Below are positions 25,384 to 34,438 of a stretch of 64,000 nucleotides of DNA, one piece after another (positions within the stretch are counted from its first letter, which is position 1; every line of letters begins with the position of its first letter). Made by a program: the position numbers and the translations under genes. Where the stretch lies: NCBI GenBank assembly GCA_023229425.1, contig JALNZG010000007.1, positions 117,774 to 181,773 on the forward strand, written 5' to 3'. The notes under the pieces are model-generated. The model had not been told where the DNA came from and did not search any database. It was given only the letters and a program-made list of their open reading frames with translations. The DNA is from Ignavibacteriaceae bacterium (GTDB lineage: Bacteria; Bacteroidota; Ignavibacteria; Ignavibacteriales; Ignavibacteriaceae).

Positions 25384-25391
25384 TATCTTTG
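25384..25391 (+). promoter_or_regulatory. Candidate -7 box (TATCTTTG) for the CotH cluster
   Basis: An exact TAnnTTTG match lies 86 bases before the CotH start. The expected upstream TTG is not present at 19-21 bases, so support is partial. Confidence 0.35.
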
Positions 25392-25476
25392 TGGTATAAT
25401 TTATGTGATAATTAACGTAATTTTCAATTGTCCTATTAATTCTCTTTGATAGAAAAGCAATTTTGCATTTACTAAA

Positions 25477-28400
25477 ATGAAAAAATATTTAATTCTTTTT
25501 TTAATCTTTTCGATTCCGGCTTATTATTCACAATCTGTGGTAATTAACGAAGTGATGTCTTCTAATGCTTTAACCCTTGCGGATGAAGATGGCGATTTCC
25601 CCGATTGGATAGAACTCTATAATACCTCGGCTCAATCGGTTTCTTTAGCAAACCTCAGTTTATCAGATGATCCGAAGAATTTAACTAAGTGGAATTTCCC
25701 TAATACCACAATACTGCCACAGAATTTTTTAATCGTGTACGCTTCTGGGAAAGATAGAAAAGCCGGTTCGATGTTTTGGGAAACAATTATTACTAAAGGC
25801 GATCTCTGGAAATATCTCGTCCCCGCTTCTGAGCCTTCAAGTACCTGGCGATTTCTTGGTTTTGATGATGCACAATGGAAAAGCGGTGCAAGCGGATTCG
25901 GATTTGGCGATAGCGATGACGCAACAATCGTTTCCCAAACAAATGCAATTTATATCAGAAAAACTTTTACCGTAACGGACATTGGAAATATTGATACCGC
26001 TTTTCTTCATGTTGATTATGACGACGCATTCGTTGCGTACTTAAACGGAATGGAAATTGCCCGGGCAAATATCGGCACGAAAGGAGTTCCACCGGTTTAT
26101 ACGCAAACGGCTTCAACAAATCATGAAGCAGTTATGTATCTAGGCGGTTCCCCGGACGCTTTTCGGGTCGCCAATATTCGTTCTTTATTAAAAGTTGGTG
26201 AAAATGTTTTAGCCATGCAGGTGCACAACATAAATGCAACCTCAAGTGATCTGACGCTGATTCCTTTTTTAACTTTGGGATTAAAAACTCCGGTGGTTAA
26301 TCCGCGTGGACTTTCACCACTACTCAGTCTTCCATCTTCTTATCTCCACACAAATTTTAAACTTGATGCAGATGGAGAAACTCTCTATTTAACTGATTCA
26401 TCCGGTGGTAAATTAGATGAAGTTTCCTTTGGATTTATTCCGACAGGACTCTCGTTCGGCAGGAAACCTGATGGGGGAACAAGTTGGCTCTATTTTCAAA
26501 TACCAACTCCCAAAACATTAAATAGTTCAATTGGTGTTTCTCAAGTTGCCGAACCTCCTCAATTTTCAAGATCGGCGGGATTTTATTACAACGCATTATC
26601 TGTTGCTATTACCTCAACTCTGACCGGCGGGACAATTTATTACACCACAGATGGTTCAGACCCTGTAACGACCAGCTCTAAATACATCGGAGCAATTACA
26701 CTTTCAAAAACTACTACGCTGCGTGCAAAAGTTTTTGCAGCCGGTGTTGTCACAAGTCCAACTACAACCTCGACATATTTAATAAATCATGTTTCAACAC
26801 TTCCGGTGGTTTCACTCTCAACAGATCCCAAACATTTTTGGGATAATGATTCGGGTATTTATGCGATGGGTTCAAATCCCGGTAGTTATCCCTACTTTGG
26901 CGCAAATTTTTGGCAGGATTGGGAGAAGCCGATTCATTTTGAATTTTTTGAACCGGGTGATTCACAAAAAGTGAGTGTTGATGCCGGAGTGAAAGTTTTT
27001 GGAAACTGGAGCAGAGCGTTTGATCAGAAATCTTTAGCTATTTATTTACGCGGAAGCTATGGATTCAATAAAATGAAGTATCAATTCTTTCCGGGGAAAA
27101 AGAATGAAAATTTTGAAAATATCGTTTTGCGTAACGGAGGAAATGATTTTACTTATACGCTGCTGCGTGATCGGTATATGAACACGATGCTCCAAAATTT
27201 AGACATCGGGGTTCAGGCTACACGTTTTTGCGTTGTTTATCTGAATAATGAATATTGGGGAATTCATACGCTCAGAGAAAAATTAAACGAAGAATTTCTT
27301 GCAAATACTTATGGTGTTGATCTTACTAACGTTGACATCGTGGAACTGAATTCAGAAGCCGGGTTTCATGTAAATGAGCATCTCTCAACTTTGTATGACT
27401 TCATCTCTCAAAAAGACATTAATACAAAAGTAAATTATGATTTTGTGCAATCACAAATGGAAATTGAGAATTATAAGAACTATCAGATAGCGGAAATTTA
27501 TATTAACAACACCGATTGGCCCGGCAACAATATGAAAGTCTGGCGTGAAAGAACTGAAACGGGGAAGTGGAAATGGCTTACCTATGATCTCGATTATGGC
27601 GTAGGATTAGCTGAATATATTTTCCCTCAGCAAGATTACAAGTTCAACACACTTGATTTTGCAACAGCTACCAATGGACCGGGATGGCCTAATCCGCCAT
27701 GGTCAACTCTGATGTTTCGAAAACTTTTAACGAACAATGAATTTAAAAATGATTTTATACAATCTTTTGCACATTTGTTGAACACAACATTCTCACCGGA
27801 TTCAACTTTACTATTGTTAAATAAAATTCAAGATGAAATTGCCCCGGAGATAACCCGCCACACCACAAAGTGGAAAAATACGATGCAATATAATTGGACA
27901 TCGAACATCTCACGGATTCGCACTTTTATTTCGCTGCGGGAAGCTTATATGCGGTTACATCTCATTTCTAAATTTCAGTTAGGCGGGCTTTCTAATTTGA
28001 CGCTGACAGTAAATGATAGTTTGGGTGGAAGAGTCAGCTTACAATCTTACACTATAGCTAAAACTTCTTTTACTGGAAAATATTTTAAGACTGTTCCGAT
28101 AAAACTTTCGGCAAAACCAAACCCGGGTTTTGTTTTTGCGGGTTGGAAAGGTTTTTCTACTAATCCGGAAATAAATATTGCATTAACCGGTGACTCAGTG
28201 TTACAAGCCATTTTTGTTAAAGATGACATTCAAAATCAAAATGTTGTGGTAAACGAAATTAATTATAAATCATCTTCGTCCTTCGATTGCGGTGATTGGG
28301 TCGAACTTTATAACAATGGAAAAGAAAATGTAATTTTAAATCATTGGAAATTAAAGGATGATGACGATACACACGAATTTCTTTTACCAGAAATTACTTT

Positions 28401-29010
28401 GCGATCGGAAAGTTATTTAGTGCTGGTAAACGACAGCTTAAAATTTCGAACCATTTTTCCAAGTGTTACAAATATGATCGGGAATTTTTCATTTGGACTT
28501 TCTTCAACTGAAGAAACTGTTCGTCTTTATAATGAAAACGGAACATTCATCGATTCTGTTAATTTTAGTTCAGCATCACCCTGGCCTGTGGAGCCAAATG
28601 GATCAGGCGCAACACTTGCATTAATAAATCCGGCGCTAGATAACAGGCTTGCGGAGAATTGGAAAGCTTCACTTAATCAGGGGACGCCAGGAAAATTAAA
28701 TGATGTTTTTTCAGATGTTAAAAATGAAGAGTTTAAACCAAAAACATTTGAGTTATTCCAGAATTATCCTAATCCTTTTAATCCAAGCACCATTATTACC
28801 TACCAGGTCCCGGAGTTCGGGAAAGTTAGTCTAAAAGTTTACGACATCCTCGGAAACGAAGTTGCAATATTAGTAAATGAAGAAAAACCGGCGGGGAATT
28901 ATAATTACGAATTAGGAATCAGGAATTACGAATGGTCAAGCGGTGTCTATTTTTATCAACTTCGTGTGGGTGGTTTTCTACAAACCAAGAAGATGATATT
29001 TTTAAAATGA
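25477..29010 (+). CDS. Secreted CotH-kinase family protein with LTD, chitobiase-like and T9SS domains
   Basis: An 1177-residue surface protein. A signal peptide (1-19) is followed by a lamin-tail domain (about 20-115, VVINEVMSSN...DFPDWIELYNTS), a jelly-roll-like stretch, a CHB_HEX_C-like domain (about 355-435, GGTIYYTTDGSDP), and a CotH atypical-kinase domain (about 440-840, with VLRNGGNDFTYTLLRDRYMN and LTYDLDYGVG near 700-709). An InlB-like repeat (about 850-915, GFVFAGWKG), a second lamin-tail domain (about 920-1060) and a type A T9SS sorting domain (about 1088-1177) complete it. CotH of Bacillus phosphorylates spore-coat proteins. Here the T9SS tag puts the kinase outside the cell. It is the first gene of a cluster with HlyD, VTC and DUF4956 genes. 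Confidence 0.9.
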   Translation: MKKYLILFLIFSIPAYYSQSVVINEVMSSNALTLADEDGDFPDWIELYNTSAQSVSLANLSLSDDPKNLTKWNFPNTTILPQNFLIVYASGKDRKAGSMFWETIITKGDLWKYLVPASEPSSTWRFLGFDDAQWKSGASGFGFGDSDDATIVSQTNAIYIRKTFTVTDIGNIDTAFLHVDYDDAFVAYLNGMEIARANIGTKGVPPVYTQTASTNHEAVMYLGGSPDAFRVANIRSLLKVGENVLAMQVHNINATSSDLTLIPFLTLGLKTPVVNPRGLSPLLSLPSSYLHTNFKLDADGETLYLTDSSGGKLDEVSFGFIPTGLSFGRKPDGGTSWLYFQIPTPKTLNSSIGVSQVAEPPQFSRSAGFYYNALSVAITSTLTGGTIYYTTDGSDPVTTSSKYIGAITLSKTTTLRAKVFAAGVVTSPTTTSTYLINHVSTLPVVSLSTDPKHFWDNDSGIYAMGSNPGSYPYFGANFWQDWEKPIHFEFFEPGDSQKVSVDAGVKVFGNWSRAFDQKSLAIYLRGSYGFNKMKYQFFPGKKNENFENIVLRNGGNDFTYTLLRDRYMNTMLQNLDIGVQATRFCVVYLNNEYWGIHTLREKLNEEFLANTYGVDLTNVDIVELNSEAGFHVNEHLSTLYDFISQKDINTKVNYDFVQSQMEIENYKNYQIAEIYINNTDWPGNNMKVWRERTETGKWKWLTYDLDYGVGLAEYIFPQQDYKFNTLDFATATNGPGWPNPPWSTLMFRKLLTNNEFKNDFIQSFAHLLNTTFSPDSTLLLLNKIQDEIAPEITRHTTKWKNTMQYNWTSNISRIRTFISLREAYMRLHLISKFQLGGLSNLTLTVNDSLGGRVSLQSYTIAKTSFTGKYFKTVPIKLSAKPNPGFVFAGWKGFSTNPEINIALTGDSVLQAIFVKDDIQNQNVVVNEINYKSSSSFDCGDWVELYNNGKENVILNHWKLKDDDDTHEFLLPEITLRSESYLVLVNDSLKFRTIFPSVTNMIGNFSFGLSSTEETVRLYNENGTFIDSVNFSSASPWPVEPNGSGATLALINPALDNRLAENWKASLNQGTPGKLNDVFSDVKNEEFKPKTFELFQNYPNPFNPSTIITYQVPEFGKVSLKVYDILGNEVAILVNEEKPAGNYNYELGIRNYEWSSGVYFYQLRVGGFLQTKKMIFLK
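28903..28933. repeat. Copy of the AATTACGAATTAGGA repeat inside the CotH coding sequence
   Basis: The 16-mer ATTACGAATTAGGAAT (28904-28919) is identical to the repeat at 23329-23344. It is translated in frame as YELGIRNYE just before the SSGVYFY strand of the T9SS domain, without disturbing the frame. Confidence 0.7.
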
Positions 29011-29068
29011 GAAATTCAAAAATTTATAGTATGACTAACGTTATTAGTTTAGTAAGTCCGGAATAAAA

Positions 29069-30133
29069 ATGAAGAAAAAAAATGAGAGAAAAGTAATTGT
29101 TGGCGTTGTCCTTTTTTGTGTAGTTGTCTTTTCACTTTTTATGAGCGGGATAAAAGTCTCGCATTCTTTAAACATTTTTGCAGAAGTGCATCCCTTACAG
29201 AAGTGGCAAATTGTTAAAGGAACCGACGGACAGCTCACATCTGCTTTGATGGACTATGAAACCGGATTTTCAAATGCATTTGGCGTTACCCAATTCCAAC
29301 GCGGTGAATCGATGGTTTTTTCTTTTGCTGAATGGATGAAGAATAAAAAAGAAATTAAGGCGGGAGACTCTATCGGAATTATCCGTTCAAGCGATGTTGA
29401 AGAAAGAATCGTTCAACTTGAAGGAGCTTTGACAGTTGCTAAAGCGGAGTTTGAAGCAAATAGAACCGGAGAAAAAAAACCACTGATTACCGAAGCAAAA
29501 AATCGATTGGAATTTGCAGGAGCAAAACTCGGACAAAAAAAAGATACTTTCCAACGCAATGAACAATTATACAAAAAGGGATTCCTTCCGCAAGAAAGTT
29601 ACGAAACCGATCTTTGGGAAATCAAACAACTTGAAATCGAAATCTCTATTTACCAATCGCAGCTTGAAGCAATAACCAGTGGCTTAAAACCGGAGACATT
29701 AAAACTGCTCGAGTCGAAAGCGACAGCATTATCAAACGAACTTGATGAGTTAAAAAAGCGGTCTAAAAATTTTATTGTAGTCTCTCCTATAGACGGAATT
29801 GTAAATCGTTCATTCTCACCTGATACTATTTTGTCCATAATTAATTTCGATAAAGTAGTAATGAATGTCCCCTTAAAAATTGCGTACAGAAATACTTTAA
29901 AGGAAGGGGAATCCATTTCAGTTAGATTTGAGAATTATTCTGAAGCTTTTCAAGGAAGGCTTCTTTCACTCTCAAAAGAAGTGAAAATGTTAAACTACGA
30001 ACAGGTTATTGTGGCTGCTATTTTGATTAACAATTCGGAAAAACAACTTCTGCCGGGAATGATCACTCAAGGAACCATTAAACTTGGAACTATTTCAATT
30101 TGGGATTATTTAACAAGTTATATTTTAAATTAA
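29069..30133 (+). CDS. HlyD/membrane-fusion-protein-like adaptor
   Basis: A 354-residue protein with one N-terminal membrane helix (about 9-28), a long alpha-helical hairpin (about 105-245, Lys/Glu/Gln-rich heptads) and a C-terminal beta-barrel part with VVSPIDGIVN (about 248) and LPGMITQGTIKL (about 327). This is the layout of periplasmic adaptors of RND, ABC or type I systems. No transporter or outer-membrane TolC partner is next to it. The gene instead sits between the CotH gene and the VTC gene (4 bases), so it may bridge the envelope for this cluster. Confidence 0.7.
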   Translation: MKKKNERKVIVGVVLFCVVVFSLFMSGIKVSHSLNIFAEVHPLQKWQIVKGTDGQLTSALMDYETGFSNAFGVTQFQRGESMVFSFAEWMKNKKEIKAGDSIGIIRSSDVEERIVQLEGALTVAKAEFEANRTGEKKPLITEAKNRLEFAGAKLGQKKDTFQRNEQLYKKGFLPQESYETDLWEIKQLEIEISIYQSQLEAITSGLKPETLKLLESKATALSNELDELKKRSKNFIVVSPIDGIVNRSFSPDTILSIINFDKVVMNVPLKIAYRNTLKEGESISVRFENYSEAFQGRLLSLSKEVKMLNYEQVIVAAILINNSEKQLLPGMITQGTIKLGTISIWDYLTSYILN

Positions 30134-30136
30134 CCA

Positions 30137-30886
30137 ATGGCGAGTAGATTAGAGTATAAATATTTAGTCCCGGAAAACTTGTTACCGAAAATCCGCGCAG
30201 AAGTTTTAATTTATACGAATTATGATCCGTATGCGGAAATACGTCCAAACAAAGATTACACCGTGCGAAGTATCTATTTAGATACGGTTGATCTTCTTTG
30301 CTATATAGAAAAATATGAAGGATATAAAATAAGGAACAAATATAGAATCCGGGTTTATAATGAACCTAAAGAAGATAGCCTTGTTTTTTTAGAAATTAAA
30401 AGAAAAAATGAAAACTTTATTTCCAAAGATCGCGCAAAACTTTACCTTAATGATTTACAATCTCTTTTTCATTCTAAAAACGTTGAAGAATATGTGCTGG
30501 CTAGGGTGGATGGAATTGGTGGTTATGATGAAGCAAAAAAATTTCTTTTTCACTATTTCTCCAAACAACTCGTGCCGTCAAGTTTAGTAGTATATGAAAG
30601 AGAAGCCTTTGTAGGAAAATTTGGATACGACCTGAGACTTACGTTTGATAAAAATTTGCGTGGATCAGTAAATCCTGCGTATAAGGATATATTTGAAGAA
30701 CGAAATTTAAGAGCTGCCTTTCCGAATTATTTCATTCTGGAAGTTAAATTTCATCAAACATTTCCTGCATGGATTCCGCGAATGATCACAAAATATGGTT
30801 TGCAAAGAATATCCATTTCTAAATACACCAATTGTATTGATATAAATAAAAATCAAATGCACTTCAGCAGTTCGTTAGCATTTTAA
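30137..30886 (+). CDS. VTC-domain polyphosphate polymerase-like protein
   Basis: A 249-residue soluble protein of the VTC family (PF09359), related to the catalytic tunnel domain of yeast Vtc4, which makes polyphosphate from ATP. Tunnel-lining basic and acidic residues are visible in LEYKYLV, TVRSIYLDT, NKYRIRVY, VFLEIKRK and ILEVKF. Bacterial VTC proteins are usually encoded beside DUF4956 and CotH-type genes, as here. Polyphosphate synthesis is not demonstrated for most of them. It starts 3 bases after the HlyD stop. Confidence 0.85.
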   Translation: MASRLEYKYLVPENLLPKIRAEVLIYTNYDPYAEIRPNKDYTVRSIYLDTVDLLCYIEKYEGYKIRNKYRIRVYNEPKEDSLVFLEIKRKNENFISKDRAKLYLNDLQSLFHSKNVEEYVLARVDGIGGYDEAKKFLFHYFSKQLVPSSLVVYEREAFVGKFGYDLRLTFDKNLRGSVNPAYKDIFEERNLRAAFPNYFILEVKFHQTFPAWIPRMITKYGLQRISISKYTNCIDINKNQMHFSSSLAF

Positions 30887-30897
30887 AGGAAGAAAAT

Positions 30898-31572
30898 ATG
30901 TTAGAAAATCTCCAATCAATAAATGTTTTTGCTCCAACTATTTCGGAAATCATTATAAATATTTTGATAAGTCTGCTTTGCAGTTTTTTCATCACGTTTA
31001 TTTACCGGGTTAGTTATAAAGGTCCCGGTTATTCAGATAGTTTTGTGAATTCAATAATTTTTCTTTCGCTCATTACGACACTAGTTTTAATGGTGATCGG
31101 GAATAATTTAGCTCGGGCTTTTGGTTTGGTTGGTGCAATGTCAATTATTCGTTTTCGCACGGCAATAAAGGAGACACTTGATATTGTGTACATCTTTTTC
31201 GGATTGGCAATCGGGATGGCTGCGGGAGTTGGATATCACCGTTTGGCAATTGTCGGGTCTCTATTTATCGGTACGATTCTTTTTCTTTTTTCAAAAACAA
31301 ATTTGTTTACACTACGGAAAGAACAATACTTGCTGCAGTTTTCTTTTTCTTTAAATGAAGAAAAAGCCGCTGAGTATCTCCCGGTGTTTGATAATTTTTG
31401 CAGCCGTTATGATATAATCAATATTAAATCAACAGAAGATTCTACTCTGGCGGAATATGCATATTACGTTTCGTTCAAAAAGAAAAGCAGTGCGAATAGA
31501 TTTGTGGAAGAATTGCGAAATGTAAGCGGAGTAAAAAATATCAACCTCTTCTTTGATGAAGAAAAGGTATAA
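30898..31572 (+). CDS. DUF4956 membrane protein
   Basis: A 224-residue protein with three to four helices in the first 150 residues. ARAFGLVGAMSIIRFRTAIKETLDIVYIFFGLAIGMAAG is the signature of DUF4956. The soluble C-terminal part (about 140-224) resembles an ACT/ferredoxin-like fold. The function is unknown. DUF4956 and VTC genes travel together in many bacteria, which suggests the membrane subunit of a VTC-based complex. It is 11 bases downstream of the VTC gene, with AAGGAAG as ribosome site. Confidence 0.8.
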   Translation: MLENLQSINVFAPTISEIIINILISLLCSFFITFIYRVSYKGPGYSDSFVNSIIFLSLITTLVLMVIGNNLARAFGLVGAMSIIRFRTAIKETLDIVYIFFGLAIGMAAGVGYHRLAIVGSLFIGTILFLFSKTNLFTLRKEQYLLQFSFSLNEEKAAEYLPVFDNFCSRYDIINIKSTEDSTLAEYAYYVSFKKKSSANRFVEELRNVSGVKNINLFFDEEKV

Positions 31573-32326
31573 ACAGCACATGATACCAAATGCAAAAGTG
31601 TTCGCATGTATTGTATGGATAATTCCGCTAACATTATTAGGATGTGGTGGAGACTTAGGCAAATCGGCAAGTCAATTGCGCCTCATCGGAACGTATAAAC
31701 TCTCTTTCGGTGAACCTTCGGGAATTGCCTACGGCGAAGCAGAAAATGTTCTTTGGATTGTTAGCGGAAACGATCAAAAAATTTATAAAACTGATTGTAC
31801 CGGGGTTGTTCTAAAAACACTAAGTTACAACGGGGAGGATTTGGAAGGAATCGTTCTCGATTCTTCTGCTAAATCACTCTGGATTGTTGAAGAAAGAAAA
31901 AGAGAACTTTTGCAAATTGATTTAAACGGAAATGTTTTGCGAAGCAAATATATTTCTTTGCCGGGCCCATTAAACAGCGGGCTGGAAGGTGTTGCTCAAA
32001 ATGAAAATGAAACGATTTTTCTTCTAAATGAAAAAGAGCCCGGAAAATTTATGGAGTTGAATTCCGACTTAACCATAAAATCTCAAAGAGAAATTTCTTT
32101 TGCCGCCGATTTCTCCGATATGGCTTATTCCGCAAAAGAAAAATGCTTTTTTATTCTTAGCGATGAGAGCAGCGCTCTCTATAAATGGACTAAAGAGAAC
32201 GGAGTTTTACAAAAATTTACTTTACCCATCCAAAAGTTTGAAGGTGTTGCTATTAATGCCGCAGCCGATAAATTCTTTTTAGTGAACGATGAAACTAACG
32301 AGTTGTGGGTTTATTCTCTTAAATGA
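31556..32326 (+). CDS. YjiK/SdiA-regulated family lipoprotein
   Basis: A lipoprotein of about 256 residues. After a basic N-terminus a hydrophobic segment ends in the lipobox LLGC (Cys30 from this start). The rest is a beta-propeller-like protein of the YjiK/SdiA-regulated family (PF06977): PSGIAYGEAENVLWIVSGN, EDLEGIVLDSSAKSLWIVEE, SGLEGVAQNENETIFLLNE and FEGVAINAAADKFFLVNDE are its internal repeats. It overlaps the end of the DUF4956 gene by 17 bases, so it is coupled. The ATG at 31580 is an alternative start with an AAAAGG ribosome site. Members bind or sense an unknown ligand. Confidence 0.75.
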   Translation: MKKRYKQHMIPNAKVFACIVWIIPLTLLGCGGDLGKSASQLRLIGTYKLSFGEPSGIAYGEAENVLWIVSGNDQKIYKTDCTGVVLKTLSYNGEDLEGIVLDSSAKSLWIVEERKRELLQIDLNGNVLRSKYISLPGPLNSGLEGVAQNENETIFLLNEKEPGKFMELNSDLTIKSQREISFAADFSDMAYSAKEKCFFILSDESSALYKWTKENGVLQKFTLPIQKFEGVAINAAADKFFLVNDETNELWVYSLK

Positions 32327-32423
32327 TTTTTGGACTTGATGCGGAAATCCGCACACAAAACTTCCGATTTCTTTTCTTATTTTTCAATCACAAGAATTTT
32401 TAAATAATTGAAGGGTAATTGAT

Positions 32424-33749
32424 TTGGCACTCTTAACGAAAATTGAAAACAAAACAGCGGTAGTCGGCATCATCGGATTGGGATATGTCGGGTTACCGTT
32501 AGCGCTTGAATTTGCAAAAAAAGGATTTCGCGTTGTCGGCTTTGACCTTGACGAAAGGAAATCCAAATTTATTGCCGAAGGCAAATCATACATAAAACAT
32601 ATTGCTTCAGAAAGAATTAATGAGGCTGTTGCTGCCGGGAAATTTTCAGCTACAATGGATTTCTCACAACTTTCGCAAGTTGATGCAATAATTATTTGCG
32701 TACCAACTCCATTAGATGAACACCGCGAACCGGATATGAGTTTCATCGTCAATTCTGCTACAACGATCGCTCAATATTTTAGAAAAGGACAGCTCGTTGT
32801 ACTTGAATCTTCAACCTATCCAGGAACCACAGAAGAAATTCTTCTTCCCTTACTTGAAAAATCGCAAGCAAATAAAGAAAAATTAATAGTTGGCGAAGAT
32901 TTTTATTTAGCCTTCTCGCCGGAAAGAGAAGATCCGAATAATCCGAATTATTCCACTGCCACTATTCCAAAAGTTATCGGAGGAATGACACCGAATTGTT
33001 TAACCGTCTCACAGGCTTTATACAATCAAGTAATCGTAAAAACGGTTGCCGTCTCTTCGCCTAAAGCTGCTGAAGCAACAAAACTGTTGGAGAACATTTA
33101 TCGCTCGGTCAATATCGCTTTAGTGAATGAATTGAAGTTAGTTTTCGATAGAATGGGAATTGATGTTTGGGAAGTTATTGAGGCGGCAAAAACAAAACCA
33201 TTCGGTTTCCATGCGTTTTATCCCGGTCCCGGTCTCGGTGGGCATTGCATTCCGATTGATCCTTTCTACTTAACATGGAAAGCAAGGGAGTACGACATCA
33301 ATACAAAGTTCATTGAATTAGCCGGCGAAATAAATACTTTTATGCCATATTTTGTTATAGAAAAAACAGCAGATGCATTGAACCAGCAAAAGAAATCACT
33401 TAACGGATCGAGGGTGTTAATTCTCGGCGCAGCTTATAAAAAAGATATTGACGATATGCGCGAATCGCCTTCGCTTAAGTTAATTGAAATATTAAGAGAG
33501 CGCGGCTGTATTGTTGATTATAATGATCCTTATGTGCCGAAACTCCCTAAAACAAGAAAATATGAGTATGATATGGAATCAATTCAGCTGACAAAAGAAA
33601 ATATTCAAAAGTATGATGTGTTGCTGCTCAGTACGGATCATTCTAATTATGATTATCAATTAATTGCCACCTACGCACCGCTTATTGTTGATACACGAAA
33701 CGCGTTTGCTAAGAACGGAATTGTGAACGAAAGAATTGTAAAAGCTTAG
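32424..33749 (+). CDS. wbpA: Nucleotide sugar dehydrogenase (UDP-GlcNAc/ManNAc 6-dehydrogenase type)
   Basis: A 441-residue UDP-sugar dehydrogenase making UDP-uronic acids for polysaccharides. GIIGLGYVGLPLALEFAKKG is the NAD site, IICVPTPLDEHREPD follows, and LGGHCIPIDPFYLTWKARE (Cys about 274) carries the catalytic cysteine. The C-terminal substrate domain (VLILGAAYKKDIDDMRESPSLKL) is complete. The sequence fits the WbpA/TviB branch better than Ugd. The start is probably TTG at 32426-32424 with AAGGG nearby. No sugar-polymer locus is complete here, so the product is not predicted further. Confidence 0.85.
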   Translation: MALLTKIENKTAVVGIIGLGYVGLPLALEFAKKGFRVVGFDLDERKSKFIAEGKSYIKHIASERINEAVAAGKFSATMDFSQLSQVDAIIICVPTPLDEHREPDMSFIVNSATTIAQYFRKGQLVVLESSTYPGTTEEILLPLLEKSQANKEKLIVGEDFYLAFSPEREDPNNPNYSTATIPKVIGGMTPNCLTVSQALYNQVIVKTVAVSSPKAAEATKLLENIYRSVNIALVNELKLVFDRMGIDVWEVIEAAKTKPFGFHAFYPGPGLGGHCIPIDPFYLTWKAREYDINTKFIELAGEINTFMPYFVIEKTADALNQQKKSLNGSRVLILGAAYKKDIDDMRESPSLKLIEILRERGCIVDYNDPYVPKLPKTRKYEYDMESIQLTKENIQKYDVLLLSTDHSNYDYQLIATYAPLIVDTRNAFAKNGIVNERIVKA

Positions 33750-33763
33750 TTTACAGCAAAATA

Positions 33764-34387
33764 TTATTCAATTTCCAAACAGAAGATGGGATTTTCGTTG
33801 AAACTTGTTTTCACAAATCCCATTTTCTGTAAATACGAATCATGTTTCGCATTGCCGGGGTTGCTGTAAATCTTTTTGATCTTCTTTTTAGTAAAAATAT
33901 TTTGATAAACATACTTGCCGATCTTTAAATCTCTGTAGCCGGGAATTACGAAATCAAGTTCAACAAAAAGACTGTTATCGTTTCGCTTTGTAGCGCAAAT
34001 TAATCCTGCCGGGATTGAATTTCTTAGAATGAAAAAAACGATCGAATCTTCATTCCCTCTAAATGAAAAGGATGGCATATACTTCTTAATTTCACGTTCG
34101 TGAAAATTTATAAAGTAATGGAGATATTCCGAATCGTGCATCACTTCCAAAACTTTAAAATATTCCTTCACTTTAAAAATATCGTACAAGTAATAAATAT
34201 CTATGAGACAGATGAACCCGTTCACGATAGCAACAGGTAAAGCGTTTATTAGTAATCCGTAAATCGCAAAGAACACTGCGCCAATCAAATTGATAATTCT
34301 AAGTTTTACAATTCCGCTCATCATAAGCGAAACGGCTACTAAGACTGACGCAGCATAGCCAATAAATTCTGTAATTTGAATAACCAT
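33764..34387 (-). CDS. YgjV-like membrane domain fused to GNAT acetyltransferase
   Basis: A 207-residue protein. The first 75 residues hold three membrane helices of the YgjV inner-membrane type (EFIGYAASVLVAVSLMMSGIVKLRIINLIGAVFFAIYG). The C-terminal part (about 80-207) is a GNAT-like domain with GYRDLKIGKYVYQNIF, a possible acetyl-CoA loop, and KIYSNPGNAKHDSYLQKMGF, which matches the end of many N-acetyltransferases. Substrate and role are unknown. I use the ATG at 34387. A TTG two codons earlier is equally plausible. Confidence 0.65.
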   Translation of the reverse strand: MVIQITEFIGYAASVLVAVSLMMSGIVKLRIINLIGAVFFAIYGLLINALPVAIVNGFICLIDIYYLYDIFKVKEYFKVLEVMHDSEYLHYFINFHEREIKKYMPSFSFRGNEDSIVFFILRNSIPAGLICATKRNDNSLFVELDFVIPGYRDLKIGKYVYQNIFTKKKIKKIYSNPGNAKHDSYLQKMGFVKTSFNENPIFCLEIE

Positions 34388-34438
34388 CTCCAATACTAAA
34401 TAAAATTATTGACTAATGACAGTTGACCAATGACTAAA

